DNA of 5,618 bases from NCBI GenBank assembly GCA_002371985.1, contig DFHZ01000146.1, positions 1 to 5,618 on the forward strand, given 5' to 3'. The position numbers were made by a program, and so were the translations under genes. Positions 1 to 4,357 of this stretch are shown one piece after another. The stretch is from Ruminococcaceae bacterium UBA3710 (lineage in GTDB: Bacteria > Bacillota > Clostridia > Oscillospirales > Acutalibacteraceae). The notes under the pieces were generated by a model. It was not told the DNA's origin. It searched no databases and saw nothing but the letters and a program-made list of their open reading frames with translations. The first letter of the stretch is position 1. Each line of letters begins with the position of its first letter.

Positions 1-84
1 CTTCATGTTAAAGTGTTGACCCCTCAAAAGCTGCGTGATAACATTAAAGAGGACTTAAAAAAGGCAGTGGAAAATTATATTTGA
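1..84 (+). CDS. C-terminal end of a probable WYL-domain transcriptional regulator (partial)
   Basis: An open frame enters from the left edge and gives 27 residues before TGA at 82-84. The tail reads LHVKVLTPQKLRDNIKEDLK and ends in ENYI. This has the form of the last segment of WYL-domain regulators, a short strand ('VxVLxP') followed by a charged helix ('xxLRxxIxxxLxxAxxxY'). WYL proteins are usually DNA-binding regulators with a helix-turn-helix N-terminus and a ligand-sensing WYL core. Several control phage-defence islands. The gene ends 21 bp before the next start and on the same strand, so it may share an operon with, or regulate, the two genes that follow. The match rests on a short tail only, because the HTH and WYL core lie outside the window. 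Confidence 0.6.
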   Translation, partial: LHVKVLTPQKLRDNIKEDLKKAVENYI

Positions 85-92
85 AAAAGAAC

Positions 93-98
93 GGGAGA
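93..98 (+). promoter_or_regulatory. Ribosome binding site of the Nmad2-like gene
   Basis: GGGAGA lies 7 nt before the ATG at 106. It supports that start and translation from a transcript shared with the upstream gene. No promoter is evident in the short gap. Confidence 0.6.
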
Positions 99-105
99 AA
101 TAACT

Positions 106-813
106 ATGGGAAAACATTATATTTATTCTTATCGTCTAACCTATTTTGGAGGAACAGCGCCTTGCTATGACGATGACTTACTATCTTTAGCAATTTGTAA
201 ACGCGATATGCGAAGAGTAATGGGAAGAAATTTCAACGCTGATCGAAATAACAATCAAGATAACACATATTGGTTTATAGGAATTGTCGGGTGTGGATTG
301 GCAGATGCCTCAAACTCCCTTTTTCGCGGTAATGCAGGGGAGATATTATATATTGCAAAGCTGACTGATGTTATAGATTTTTCGGACTATTTTTCAAACC
401 CAAAATATAAAAACCGCAAAGATCAAATATATAAAGAGTGCAAAGACGGAAAATATTCGACAGCAGGTTGCCAAAAGTGGTTTGAGCATACTGGGAGTGA
501 AGTGCATAAAGAGCCAGATCTTCAAGAACGAGATTGGGATGTTCAGCATGGCAGTAAGGAAACATTTGTCTTAATTTCGAAAGAATACTCTTTTGTCGAT
601 CTAAGTATGTCAAAAACGATCGAATGTTTAACTGAGGATGGAAAATTAGCAAAAGGTGTTGGCCATACTTGGTTTGAAACAAGCGGTGATTCTAAAATGG
701 TAAAGTTTTTGGAAGAAATTCTTTCCCATGCAAATATCAAACACGGAATTGAAAATTTTCCTGCCGAAGTACAGAAAGATTGTGCCGGTGGCTGCGGAAA
801 GGATAAAGCATGA
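106..813 (+). CDS. Nmad2-like protein (nucleotide modification associated domain 2)
   Basis: This 235-residue soluble protein has no signal peptide or membrane segment. The N-terminus (YIYSYRLTYFGGTAPCYDDD, residues 5-24) followed by LLSLAICKRDMRRVMG (25-40) matches my memory of the Nmad2 family opening. In that family a 'YSY' strand is followed by 'AP', then a 'L..CK..IRR' helix. The next parts also fit: a hydrophobic WFIGIVGCG strand (56-64), the ILYIAKLTDVIDFSDYF segment (80-96), and a late ETFVLISKEYSF strand (152-163). Nmad2 was named from comparative genomics of DNA base-modification loci. Its biochemical activity is, to my knowledge, not established, so I assign none. The C-terminus carries an unusual CAGGC pair (226, 230). 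The gene overlaps the next start by 4 bp (ATGA), indicating translational coupling. Family call fairly sure, function open. Confidence 0.75.
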   Translation: MGKHYIYSYRLTYFGGTAPCYDDDLLSLAICKRDMRRVMGRNFNADRNNNQDNTYWFIGIVGCGLADASNSLFRGNAGEILYIAKLTDVIDFSDYFSNPKYKNRKDQIYKECKDGKYSTAGCQKWFEHTGSEVHKEPDLQERDWDVQHGSKETFVLISKEYSFVDLSMSKTIECLTEDGKLAKGVGHTWFETSGDSKMVKFLEEILSHANIKHGIENFPAEVQKDCAGGCGKDKA

Positions 814-1625
814 AAATCATACTTTCCCGCAAAGGTTTTGATAGTGGGGCGGGCGGTTGTGCAAGCCCTATCCTTCCGGACGGAACGATGCTGTCTATGC
901 CGATACCTTCGGAATCTGACAATTACAAATACATTAAATTGATAACGCCATCCGGCAATACTTATGAGGAAATACTACAAAACTTAAATCCAAAAGAAAC
1001 TTATAATACCTGTCACCTTGACCCTGATATCCGAAAAGGGATAAGACCTACCCCACCGGGATGGGTACCGGCGTTCGGGCAAGTTGACGCGGCACAAACA
1101 CATTTGGATAATCAGGATGTCAAAAAAGGTGATTTGTTTCTCTTTTTCGGTTGGTACAGAAAGACAGAGTATGTAGACGGAAAACTGCGTTTTATCAGAA
1201 ACGCTCCTGATATTCAGGCGATATACGGATATTTGCAAATCGGTGAAGTCCTCAAAGGTTTGGATGTAAAAAAGTGTCCGTGGCATCCTCACGCGGAGGA
1301 TTCCCACATATATAACAAAAAAGGTGAGATAACAAACAATACGATTTACGTAGCATCAGATTCTTTGGTGATTGACGATATCAAGACCAATTTTCCCGGC
1401 GCTGATGTTTTACCGTTTTCCGAAAGTCGTGTACTTACCGCAGAGGGACAAAACCGAACCCGTTGGAAATTGAATGACTTGTTTGAAACCGTCGATATTT
1501 CTTATCACGATAGAAAAAAGTGTATTAAAGACAACTATTTTCAAAGTCGTCCCCGTGGGCAGGAGTTTGTTTTCGACGAAAACCAAAAAGCGATAGAGTG
1601 GGCTAAAAAAATGATTTTTACTTAA
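810..1625 (+). CDS. Nmad3-like protein (nucleotide modification associated domain 3)
   Basis: This is a 271-residue soluble protein. The start MKIILSRKGFDSGAGGCASP (1-20), with ILPDGTMLSMPIP next (21-33), is the characteristic Nmad3 opening as I know it: a short strand, then 'RKGFDS', glycines, 'P.LPDG.M.S.PIP'. Further blocks that look conserved are HLDPDIR (69-75), AFGQVDAAQTHL (88-99), the hydrophobic VKKGDLFLFFGWYR (104-117), PWHPHAEDSH (157-166), RTRWKLNDLF (216-225) and FQSRPRGQEFVF (244-255). The histidines and acidic residues could be catalytic, but that is inference. The ATG overlaps the stop of the Nmad2-like gene, and GGAAAGGA (796-803) is its ribosome binding site inside that gene. 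Both genes end at the terminator at 1642-1675. The pairing and coupling suggest the two proteins act together, probably on modified nucleic acid. The precise role is unknown. Confidence 0.78.
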   Translation: MKIILSRKGFDSGAGGCASPILPDGTMLSMPIPSESDNYKYIKLITPSGNTYEEILQNLNPKETYNTCHLDPDIRKGIRPTPPGWVPAFGQVDAAQTHLDNQDVKKGDLFLFFGWYRKTEYVDGKLRFIRNAPDIQAIYGYLQIGEVLKGLDVKKCPWHPHAEDSHIYNKKGEITNNTIYVASDSLVIDDIKTNFPGADVLPFSESRVLTAEGQNRTRWKLNDLFETVDISYHDRKKCIKDNYFQSRPRGQEFVFDENQKAIEWAKKMIFT

Positions 1626-1641
1626 TAAATGATAAAGTTTT

Positions 1642-1675
1642 AAATCAATGCACCGTTTTCGGTGCATTGATTTTT
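1642..1675 (+). terminator. Rho-independent terminator of the WYL/Nmad2/Nmad3 genes
   Basis: AAATCAATGCACCG (1642-1655) pairs perfectly with CGGTGCATTGATTT (1660-1673) around a TTTT loop and runs into a T tract (1671-1675). It starts 17 nt after the Nmad3-like stop codon. The 5' arm begins in an A-rich stretch, so it may also work weakly on the other strand. Confidence 0.93.
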
Positions 1676-1709
1676 CTATTATTGTATTACGAAAAAGGAT
1701 GGTAAGCAC

Positions 1710-1894
1710 ATGGCGTGGTTTGACGGAACGTTTGATTACGATAAGGAAGAACTGGAAACAGAATTTCCGGTGGCGATAACGAAAGACCTTTACTTGCCTA
1801 CAACGACGAGCTTACCGTTAAAGAGTATCGGGAAGAATACTTGAAACGAAAAGCCGTTAATTCTTCCTATTCGTGGTCTAATGGTCGGAAATAA
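1710..1894 (+). pseudogene. Frameshifted small gene (about 61 aa when repaired)
   Basis: A good ribosome binding site (AGGATGG, 1696-1702, 7 nt spacing) precedes an ATG at 1710. The start frame reads MAWFDGTFDYDKEELETEFP, then VAITKDLYL, after which it turns into low-quality sequence (PTTTSLPLKSIGKNT) and stops at 1842-1844. In the frame one base back, exactly from 1796, the protein-like reading resumes: AYNDELTVKEYREEYLKRK and so on to a stop at 1892-1894. Restoring a single G in 'TTGCC' to give 'TTGGCC' joins the halves into an acidic-then-basic small protein of about 61 residues. I do not recognise a function, though the sequence looks like small proteins carried on clostridial accessory elements. 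The break may be a real one-base deletion or a sequencing error. No slippery heptamer supports programmed frameshifting. Confidence 0.6.
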
Positions 1895-1897
1895 AAC

Positions 1898-1940
1898 AAG
1901 CGCAGGGCAACCGAATATCGGTCGCTGCCGCGCTTTTTTT
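1898..1940. terminator. Terminator between convergent genes, probably bidirectional
   Basis: AAGCGC (1898-1903) pairs with GCGCTT (1930-1935), GGCA (1906-1909) with TGCC (1926-1929), and ACCGA (1910-1914) with TCGGT (1918-1922), with small internal bulges. A run of seven T (1934-1940) follows on the + strand. On the - strand the same hairpin is followed by TTGTTTTATTT. It therefore probably ends both the small + strand gene and the toxin operon, whose stop codon is only 2 bp away. Confidence 0.85.
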
Positions 1941-1941
1941 A

Positions 1942-2316
1942 TCATTCGTGTTTTTTGATCCAATCAAGGATTTTTTCGTAATTCCAAGAGCCGTCCGCAA
2001 CCGAAAGACCGAGTTCAATCAATTCTTCCTGTGTAAATTTCAGCGGGATATCATTAAGCTCCAATGTAATGAGCATCACAAAAACGCCGATCCGTTTGTT
2101 GCCGTCAATAAAAGCATGGTTGTTTGTAAGCGCAAACATAAGCCTTGCCGCTTTTTCTTCTACGCCTGGATATTGCTCGATATCATCAAACGATGTTTCG
2201 GTACTGTAAACGGCAGATTCCAAAAGCCCCATATCGCGAATTCCCCGGCTTCCGCCGGTTTTAGCTATCAGTTTTGCGTGCAGTGACAATATTTCTTCAA
2301 TAGTCAGTAAAATCAT
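1942..2316 (-). CDS. doc: Doc-type toxin, Fic superfamily (death-on-curing)
   Basis: This 124-residue protein has the usual size of single-domain Doc toxins. The Fic-type active-site motif HAFIDGNKR lies at residues 67-75, preceded by the helix EEKAARLMFALTNN. An N-terminal GGSRGIRDMGLLESA block (21-35) is typical of Doc. In phage P1 Doc the motif is HxFxDANKR and the protein phosphorylates EF-Tu to arrest translation. Fic AMP-transferases have HPFxxGNGR. This protein has a Gly at the Doc Ala position but keeps the Lys-Arg ending, so a Doc-like kinase role is the best guess. The ATG overlaps the antitoxin stop by 4 bp (ATGA), giving translational coupling in the usual antitoxin-first order. 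No truncation is seen and the toxin looks intact. Confidence 0.92.
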   Translation of the reverse strand: MILLTIEEILSLHAKLIAKTGGSRGIRDMGLLESAVYSTETSFDDIEQYPGVEEKAARLMFALTNNHAFIDGNKRIGVFVMLITLELNDIPLKFTQEELIELGLSVADGSWNYEKILDWIKKHE

Positions 2317-2564
2317 TTCGCAAGTTCCGCCAGTGCTTCTATATTTTCGTTCATGATTTTTTCTGCGGCAGTATCAATTCTCGCCTTTCGCATCTGCATA
2401 GCGGCGGCGATATTTTCATACTCATCAAAGTTAACAATTACATAGCGAGGTTTGTTATTTTTCATAATAACCGCCATGCCGTTTTCATCAACGATGTGCA
2501 CTACCTTTGAAAAATTTTGATTGGCATCGGTCATAGGAACTATTGTTTTTGTATTGACCAACAT
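2313..2564 (-). CDS. phd: Phd/YefM-family antitoxin
   Basis: This 83-residue protein starts MLVNTKTIVPMTDANQNFSK and continues VVHIVDENGMAVIMKNNKPR and YVIVNFDEYE. That is the standard Phd/YefM N-terminal fold: strand, 'ARxNFSxxV' helix, 'V..N..P.YV.V..DEYE'. The rest (51-83) is a charged helical tail that would wrap the Doc toxin. I chose the ATG at 2564 because GAGGTG (2571-2576 on the opposite strand) sits 6 nt ahead of it. An upstream in-frame ATG at 2591 would place the -10 element inside the gene and has no such site. Antitoxins of this family bind operator DNA in their own promoter and repress with the toxin as co-repressor. A matching inverted repeat is present upstream. Confidence 0.92.
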   Translation of the reverse strand: MLVNTKTIVPMTDANQNFSKVVHIVDENGMAVIMKNNKPRYVIVNFDEYENIAAAMQMRKARIDTAAEKIMNENIEALAELAK

Positions 2565-2582
2565 AAAAATCACCTCACTTAT

Positions 2583-2610
2583 ATTATACACATTTATAGG
2601 ATAAAATCAA
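2583..2610 (-). promoter_or_regulatory. Promoter of the phd-doc operon
   Basis: Read on the - strand, TTGATT (2605-2610) and a perfect TATAAT (2583-2588) are separated by 16 bp. The -10 ends 7 bp before the GAGGTG ribosome binding site of the antitoxin, so the leader would be very short. Confidence 0.7.
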
Positions 2611-2616
2611 CCTATA
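2595..2616. promoter_or_regulatory. Possible operator for the Phd-Doc complex
   Basis: TATAGG (2595-2600) and CCTATA (2611-2616) form a 6-bp inverted repeat with a 10-bp spacer that encloses the -35 element of the phd-doc promoter. Phd-family antitoxins autoregulate through inverted repeats in this position. The assignment is inferred from placement and symmetry only, and AT-rich DNA produces such repeats by chance. Confidence 0.4.
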
Positions 2617-2656
2617 TTTATGCAAATTATGCGTTGCCAAAAATTATAATTAACAC

Positions 2657-2685
2657 TTGACAAACGAACGAATGTTTTGTGTAAT
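2657..2685 (+). promoter_or_regulatory. Strong sigma-A-type promoter
   Basis: TTGACA (2657-2662) is a perfect -35. Exactly 17 bp later lies TGTAAT (2680-2685), a 5/6 match to the -10. Transcription would start near 2692. No convincing protein-coding gene follows before the terminator at 2857-2932, so the product is probably an RNA. It points away from the phd-doc promoter. Confidence 0.75.
2665..2678. promoter_or_regulatory. LexA (SOS) box-like operator inside the promoter spacer
   Basis: CGAACGAATGTTTT matches the Firmicutes LexA consensus CGAACRNRYGTTYC at 13 of 14 positions; only the final C is a T. It lies wholly between the -35 and -10 elements, where bound LexA would block RNA polymerase. 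This predicts repression in normal growth and induction on DNA damage. The match was made by eye, without genome-wide background statistics. Confidence 0.6.
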
Positions 2686-2691
2686 AGCTGT

Positions 2692-2932
2692 CCAAATATT
2701 TTTTAGAAGTATTAAAAAATTTAATATCGGTGTCAATAAATATTCGCGGGCTTTTGCTCGCTAATGCTGTGGTGAGCTGAGTAAATCACCGCACACATCC
2801 CTGTTGCCTTTGGAACACGGGCGGGATGCAAGATAGTGTTCCCGGATCCTAACAAGAGCCGTTACATAGACACACTTTTTTAAGCGAGGTAAAAGGCTTT
2901 GCTTATTGGTGTTTCTGTGTAACGGCTTTTTT
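2692..2932 (+). ncRNA. Candidate structured small RNA, class not recognised
   Basis: About 240 nt run from the predicted start to a strong terminator without a plausible ORF. The RNA would fold into successive hairpins. GCGGGC/GCTCGC with a TTTT loop lies at 2746-2761, and GGTGA/TCACC at 2771-2790. CATCCC-TGTT pairs with AACA and GGGATG at 2796-2828. GGAACAC (2812-2818) can instead pair perfectly with GTGTTCC (2836-2842), so two exclusive folds are possible. The final hairpin is at 2857-2927. I looked for marks of T-box, TPP, SAM, lysine, cobalamin, c-di-GMP, SRP, tmRNA and RNase P RNAs and saw none. A 6S-type RNA cannot be excluded by eye. The LexA-like box suggests damage-inducible expression. 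Confidence 0.5.
2857..2932 (+). terminator. Very strong Rho-independent terminator
   Basis: AGCCGTTACATAGACACAC (2857-2875) pairs with GTGTTTCTGTGTAACGGCT (2909-2927) over 19 positions, with one mismatch (C2871/T2913) and one G-U pair. Six T follow (2927-2932). The loop holds an extra small AAGC/GCTT stem (2882-2885, 2901-2904). Confidence 0.92.
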
Positions 2933-3117
2933 GTATATAATTTGTAAATTTTTTCAGAAACATATACATAAAACGGCTGTTTTTGGACGTTATATGAGGG
3001 AACTAAATCTGAAAAACTAAAAAACTTTTTCTGAAGCTTAAATTATAGGCGTTTTCAGTGCCTTATATATGGAGATAGTTTCACCTTGACAATTTAATGA
3101 CCGTCTGAATTGGATAC
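2933..3117. other. AT-rich intergenic stretch without a gene
   Basis: I see no ORF with a ribosome binding site here. Small palindromes are present: GAAAAA/TTTTTC near 3012-3034, and AGGC/GCCT around 3047-3062 in a TATAGGC..GCCTTATA context. A possible weak promoter has TTGACA at 3086-3091 with TTGGAT 18 bp later. It would feed the leader of the next ORF. Confidence 0.4.
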
Positions 3118-3120
3118 GCA

Positions 3121-3232
3121 TGTGCGATGATACAAGCACGGAGACTCCGGAGAGATCCTCGGGAAGGAACTGCATTCAGGGGAAACTGCAAAAAAATGCA
3201 ATACATATTTTAATACGAAAGGGGGTTTGGAA
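3121..3232 (+). promoter_or_regulatory. Possible structured 5' leader of the chimeric ORF
   Basis: GC-richer than its surroundings, this stretch holds several small hairpins. They are GTGC/GCAC (3122-3139), CGGA-GAC-TCCG (3139-3149), TCC/GGA (3156-3168), and TGCATT/AATGCA (3171-3200). It ends with an AAAGGGGG ribosome binding site (3218-3225) 9 nt before an ATG. It resembles a regulatory leader but matches no riboswitch class I can name. It may belong to a gene whose body was deleted. Confidence 0.3.
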
Positions 3233-3234
3233 AA

Positions 3235-3390
3235 ATGAAAAAAGAAAGCAATTCGGTGAGCAATGCAATTTCGGATGCGGCTTCTAAATTTAGAAGATGT
3301 CCGGCACGAAAAAGATCACTTCTTATCTGCCATAAATACTTTTATGGAAATGTAAACGCTAACACCTGTTCTGCTTCGAGAACTCATTGA
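3235..3390 (+). CDS. 51-aa chimeric ORF, probably a truncated gene start fused to recombinase debris
   Basis: The ATG at 3235 has a strong AAAGGGGG site upstream. The product begins MKKESNSVSNAISDAASKF and then reads through recombinase remnant DNA in the wrong frame (RRCPARKRS onward, rich in Cys, Tyr and Asn) to TGA at 3388-3390. The first 19 or so residues look like the natural start of a small protein. The rest overlaps DNA whose meaningful reading is in another frame. The simplest view is that a deletion joined the leader and first codons of one gene to the decayed recombinase tail. It may still be translated, but I would not expect a function. I do not recognise the N-terminal part. Confidence 0.35.
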   Translation: MKKESNSVSNAISDAASKFRRCPARKRSLLICHKYFYGNVNANTCSASRTH

Positions 3391-3574
3391 GAAAATAGAA
3401 GTGCATAACATCGAGGGCACAGGCAAAAACCGAACGCAACGCATTACCATTCATTACAGGTTTATGGGTGTAGTTCAAATTCCTGCGACTACGAAACAAA
3501 AACAGAAAACTCACAAGCTTGATACCCGTCGGGGAGTGGCAGTAGAGTATCTTCCAAATACTGTTTCTGCCTGA
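3284..3574 (+). pseudogene. C-terminal remnant of a Tn4451-type large serine recombinase
   Basis: In the frame ending at TGA 3572-3574 the sequence reads LEDVRHEKDHFLSAINTFME, then M, a TAA stop at 3353-3355, and TLTPVLLRELIEKIEVHNIE. It continues GTGKNRTQRITIHYRF and ends with DTRRGVAVEYLP. This is the C-terminal region (DUF4368) of TnpX-like large serine recombinases, which excise and insert Tn4451-family elements. Family members commonly have a Q or K codon where the TAA stands, so a CAA or AAA to TAA change is likely. Only about 95 codons of a protein that normally has over 500 remain. The catalytic resolvase domain and zinc ribbon are gone, so no activity is expected. It lies upstream of a tnpV-like gene on the same strand, as expected for a decayed element. 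Confidence 0.85.
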
Positions 3575-3605
3575 CAAAAAACGAGCAGACTCATCGAGCC
3601 TGCTC
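3575..3605 (-). terminator. Hairpin with T tract facing the minus strand
   Basis: GAGCAG (3583-3588) pairs with CTGCTC (3600-3605), with an inner CTC/GAG stem (3590-3592, 3596-3598) and ATC loop. On the - strand the stem is followed by CGTTTTTTG. On the + strand no T run follows. It begins just after the recombinase stop, yet it would stop transcription entering from the right, that is, antisense to the recombinase. Confidence 0.55.
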
Positions 3606-3639
3606 ACCTACATACGAAAATCAGATAAGTTGAATATAT

Positions 3640-3683
3640 AAAAAACTGAGTGTTCATAACTCACTTGCGTTATGAACACTCAG
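3640..3683 (-). terminator. Perfect 15-bp inverted repeat, terminator-like on the minus strand
   Basis: CTGAGTGTTCATAAC (3646-3660) and GTTATGAACACTCAG (3669-3683) form a perfect stem with an 8-nt loop. Read on the - strand it is followed by TTTTTT (3640-3645 complemented), the form of a Rho-independent terminator. The + strand lacks a T run after it. There is no convincing minus-strand gene just upstream. It could therefore insulate the remnant, or be a protein-binding site. Confidence 0.6.
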
Positions 3684-3741
3684 CATGGTGCGACGGTTTA
3701 AATAGGACTTATAACAACAGCCGGTAACAGAGTCAAATAAT

Positions 3742-3831
3742 ATGTCTCACACATTCGACCTATCGCCTTCTTATTGGTACAATGATGCCAAAGGAGGCGA
3801 TAATGTATGCGAGAACAAAAAAGGATTTTAG
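3742..3831 (+). CDS. Possible 29-aa leader peptide ahead of the tnpV pair
   Basis: An ATG at 3742 opens a short frame, MSHTFDLSPSYWYNDAKGGD plus NVCENKKGF, stopping at TAG 3829-3831. It runs through the hairpin that hides the ribosome binding site of the next gene, and overlaps that gene's first 25 bp in another frame. A ribosome on this peptide would melt the hairpin, as in attenuator leader peptides of resistance genes. The composition (aromatic-rich, not random-looking) supports a real peptide. However, I see no good Shine-Dalgarno site before its ATG. I treat it as a candidate only. Confidence 0.33.
   Translation: MSHTFDLSPSYWYNDAKGGDNVCENKKGF
3763..3800 (+). promoter_or_regulatory. Hairpin sequestering the ribosome binding site of the 56-aa gene
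   Basis: TCGCCTTC (3763-3770) pairs with GGAGGCGA (3793-3800), which contains the Shine-Dalgarno AAGGAGG. Inside, TTGGTA (3774-3779) pairs with TGCCAA (3786-3791) around a 6-nt loop. The 14 pairs include only two G-U pairs, with a small internal bulge between the two stems. In the closed state the ribosome site is hidden, implying translational control of the two genes downstream. Confidence 0.6.
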
Positions 3832-3977
3832 AACTTACAGATTTTGAATGGCGACTATTAGTTGCTTGCCTCAATACGGTGAGGTCAAAGTATATTGATG
3901 AAGATAAGACGATTGAGGATGTCAATTTGTTACTAATCAAAACATTGAATGCCAAATTAAAGAAAGTGAGGGTTTGA
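3807..3977 (+). CDS. 56-aa hypothetical protein of the Tn4451-like remnant
   Basis: The product starts MREQKRILELTDFEWRLLVA and continues through IDEDKTIEDVNLLLIKTLNA to KLKKVRV. It is predicted to be mainly two amphipathic helices, with a charged linker at residues 26-37 and no membrane segment. AAGGAGG (3791-3797) lies 9 nt before the ATG. An alternative ATG at 3803 leads into a frame that stops early. The stop TGA (3975-3977) lies 2 nt before the preferred tnpV start, and the tnpV ribosome site is in its last codons, so the two are translationally linked. I recall similar short proteins beside tnpV in clostridial elements, but I know of no assigned function. Its translation seems governed by the upstream hairpin. 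Confidence 0.7.
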   Translation: MREQKRILELTDFEWRLLVACLNTVRSKYIDEDKTIEDVNLLLIKTLNAKLKKVRV

Positions 3978-3979
3978 GA

Positions 3980-4357
3980 ATGGAACAATTTATTCACGAT
4001 GAAACAAATGGGCTTGATTACGAACTTGTAGGAGATTACTACCTGCCGTGTCTGAAAGCGCCCGACTCACCAAAAGTCGGCAGATTTGGAATGATGTATC
4101 ACAATTATCTGCGCAATCACAAAAGAGTTGCATATTCGGGACTTCTGCTTTCTGGAAAACTTAAAGGACATATTGAAGATATTGACCGTCAAGCAGAAGA
4201 TTTGTTTTCACAACTGGTAGAACAAATTAAGCAAGCCGAAGGCGTTAGCAAACAACTTAAAGCAGAGAATCAAATGGCATGGGTAGGCGCAATAAATAAT
4301 ATCCTAAACCGTGCCAATGAAATAGTAATTAAAGAATTAATCTGTAATAATCAATAA
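3980..4357 (+). CDS. tnpV: Transposon-encoded protein TnpV
   Basis: This 125-residue protein is close to the normal length of the TnpV family. The N-terminus MEQFIHDETNGLDYELVGDY, with YLPCL following, is the family signature ('..YI.DE.NGL.YE..GDYY.P.L'). The middle GKLKGHIEDIDRQAEDLFSQ and LVEQIKQAEGVSKQLKAENQ segments, then MAWVGAINNI, match the long helical part. TnpV is carried by Tn4451-family mobilisable elements and many clostridial relatives. It is not required for transposition in Tn4451 as far as I know, and its role is not established. I chose ATG 3980, with GAGGG (3968-3972) 7 nt ahead, over TTG 3974. The gene looks intact, unlike the recombinase. No cargo or resistance gene follows it here. 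Confidence 0.9.
   Translation: MEQFIHDETNGLDYELVGDYYLPCLKAPDSPKVGRFGMMYHNYLRNHKRVAYSGLLLSGKLKGHIEDIDRQAEDLFSQLVEQIKQAEGVSKQLKAENQMAWVGAINNILNRANEIVIKELICNNQ

Noticed and set aside
371..740. Overlapping minus-strand ORFs inside the Nmad2-like gene
   Set aside because: They are antisense to a well-supported gene, have no ribosome binding site, and their composition is typical of shadow frames.
984..1307. Minus-strand ORF of about 107 codons within the Nmad3-like gene
   Set aside because: Antisense shadow of a recognised family; no start signal.
1410..1709. Minus-strand ORF crossing the Nmad terminator
   Set aside because: It runs through a perfect terminator hairpin and antisense to the Nmad3-like C-terminus, with no ribosome site.
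1785..1800. Programmed -1 frameshift in the small gene
   Set aside because: The frames fit a -1 shift, but there is no slippery heptamer or following pseudoknot, so a deletion or read error is simpler.
1948..2286. Plus-strand ORF of 112 codons
   Set aside because: Exactly antisense to the doc toxin gene, which carries a clear Fic motif.
2565..2591. Longer antitoxin start at 2591
   Set aside because: It would contain the -10 element and the Shine-Dalgarno site; the ATG at 2564 fits the family start.
3122..3190. 5' end of a group II intron, from the GTGCG followed by small hairpins
   Set aside because: GTGCG alone is weak. No domain V, reverse transcriptase or 3' end is present, and the hairpins do not build a recognisable domain I.
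3359..3607. Minus-strand ORF of 82 codons
   Set aside because: Antisense shadow of the recognisable serine recombinase C-terminus.
3698..3997. Minus-strand ORF of 99 codons, considered because of the minus-facing terminator next to it
   Set aside because: It is antisense to the 56-aa gene, lacks a ribosome site and resembles no protein I know.
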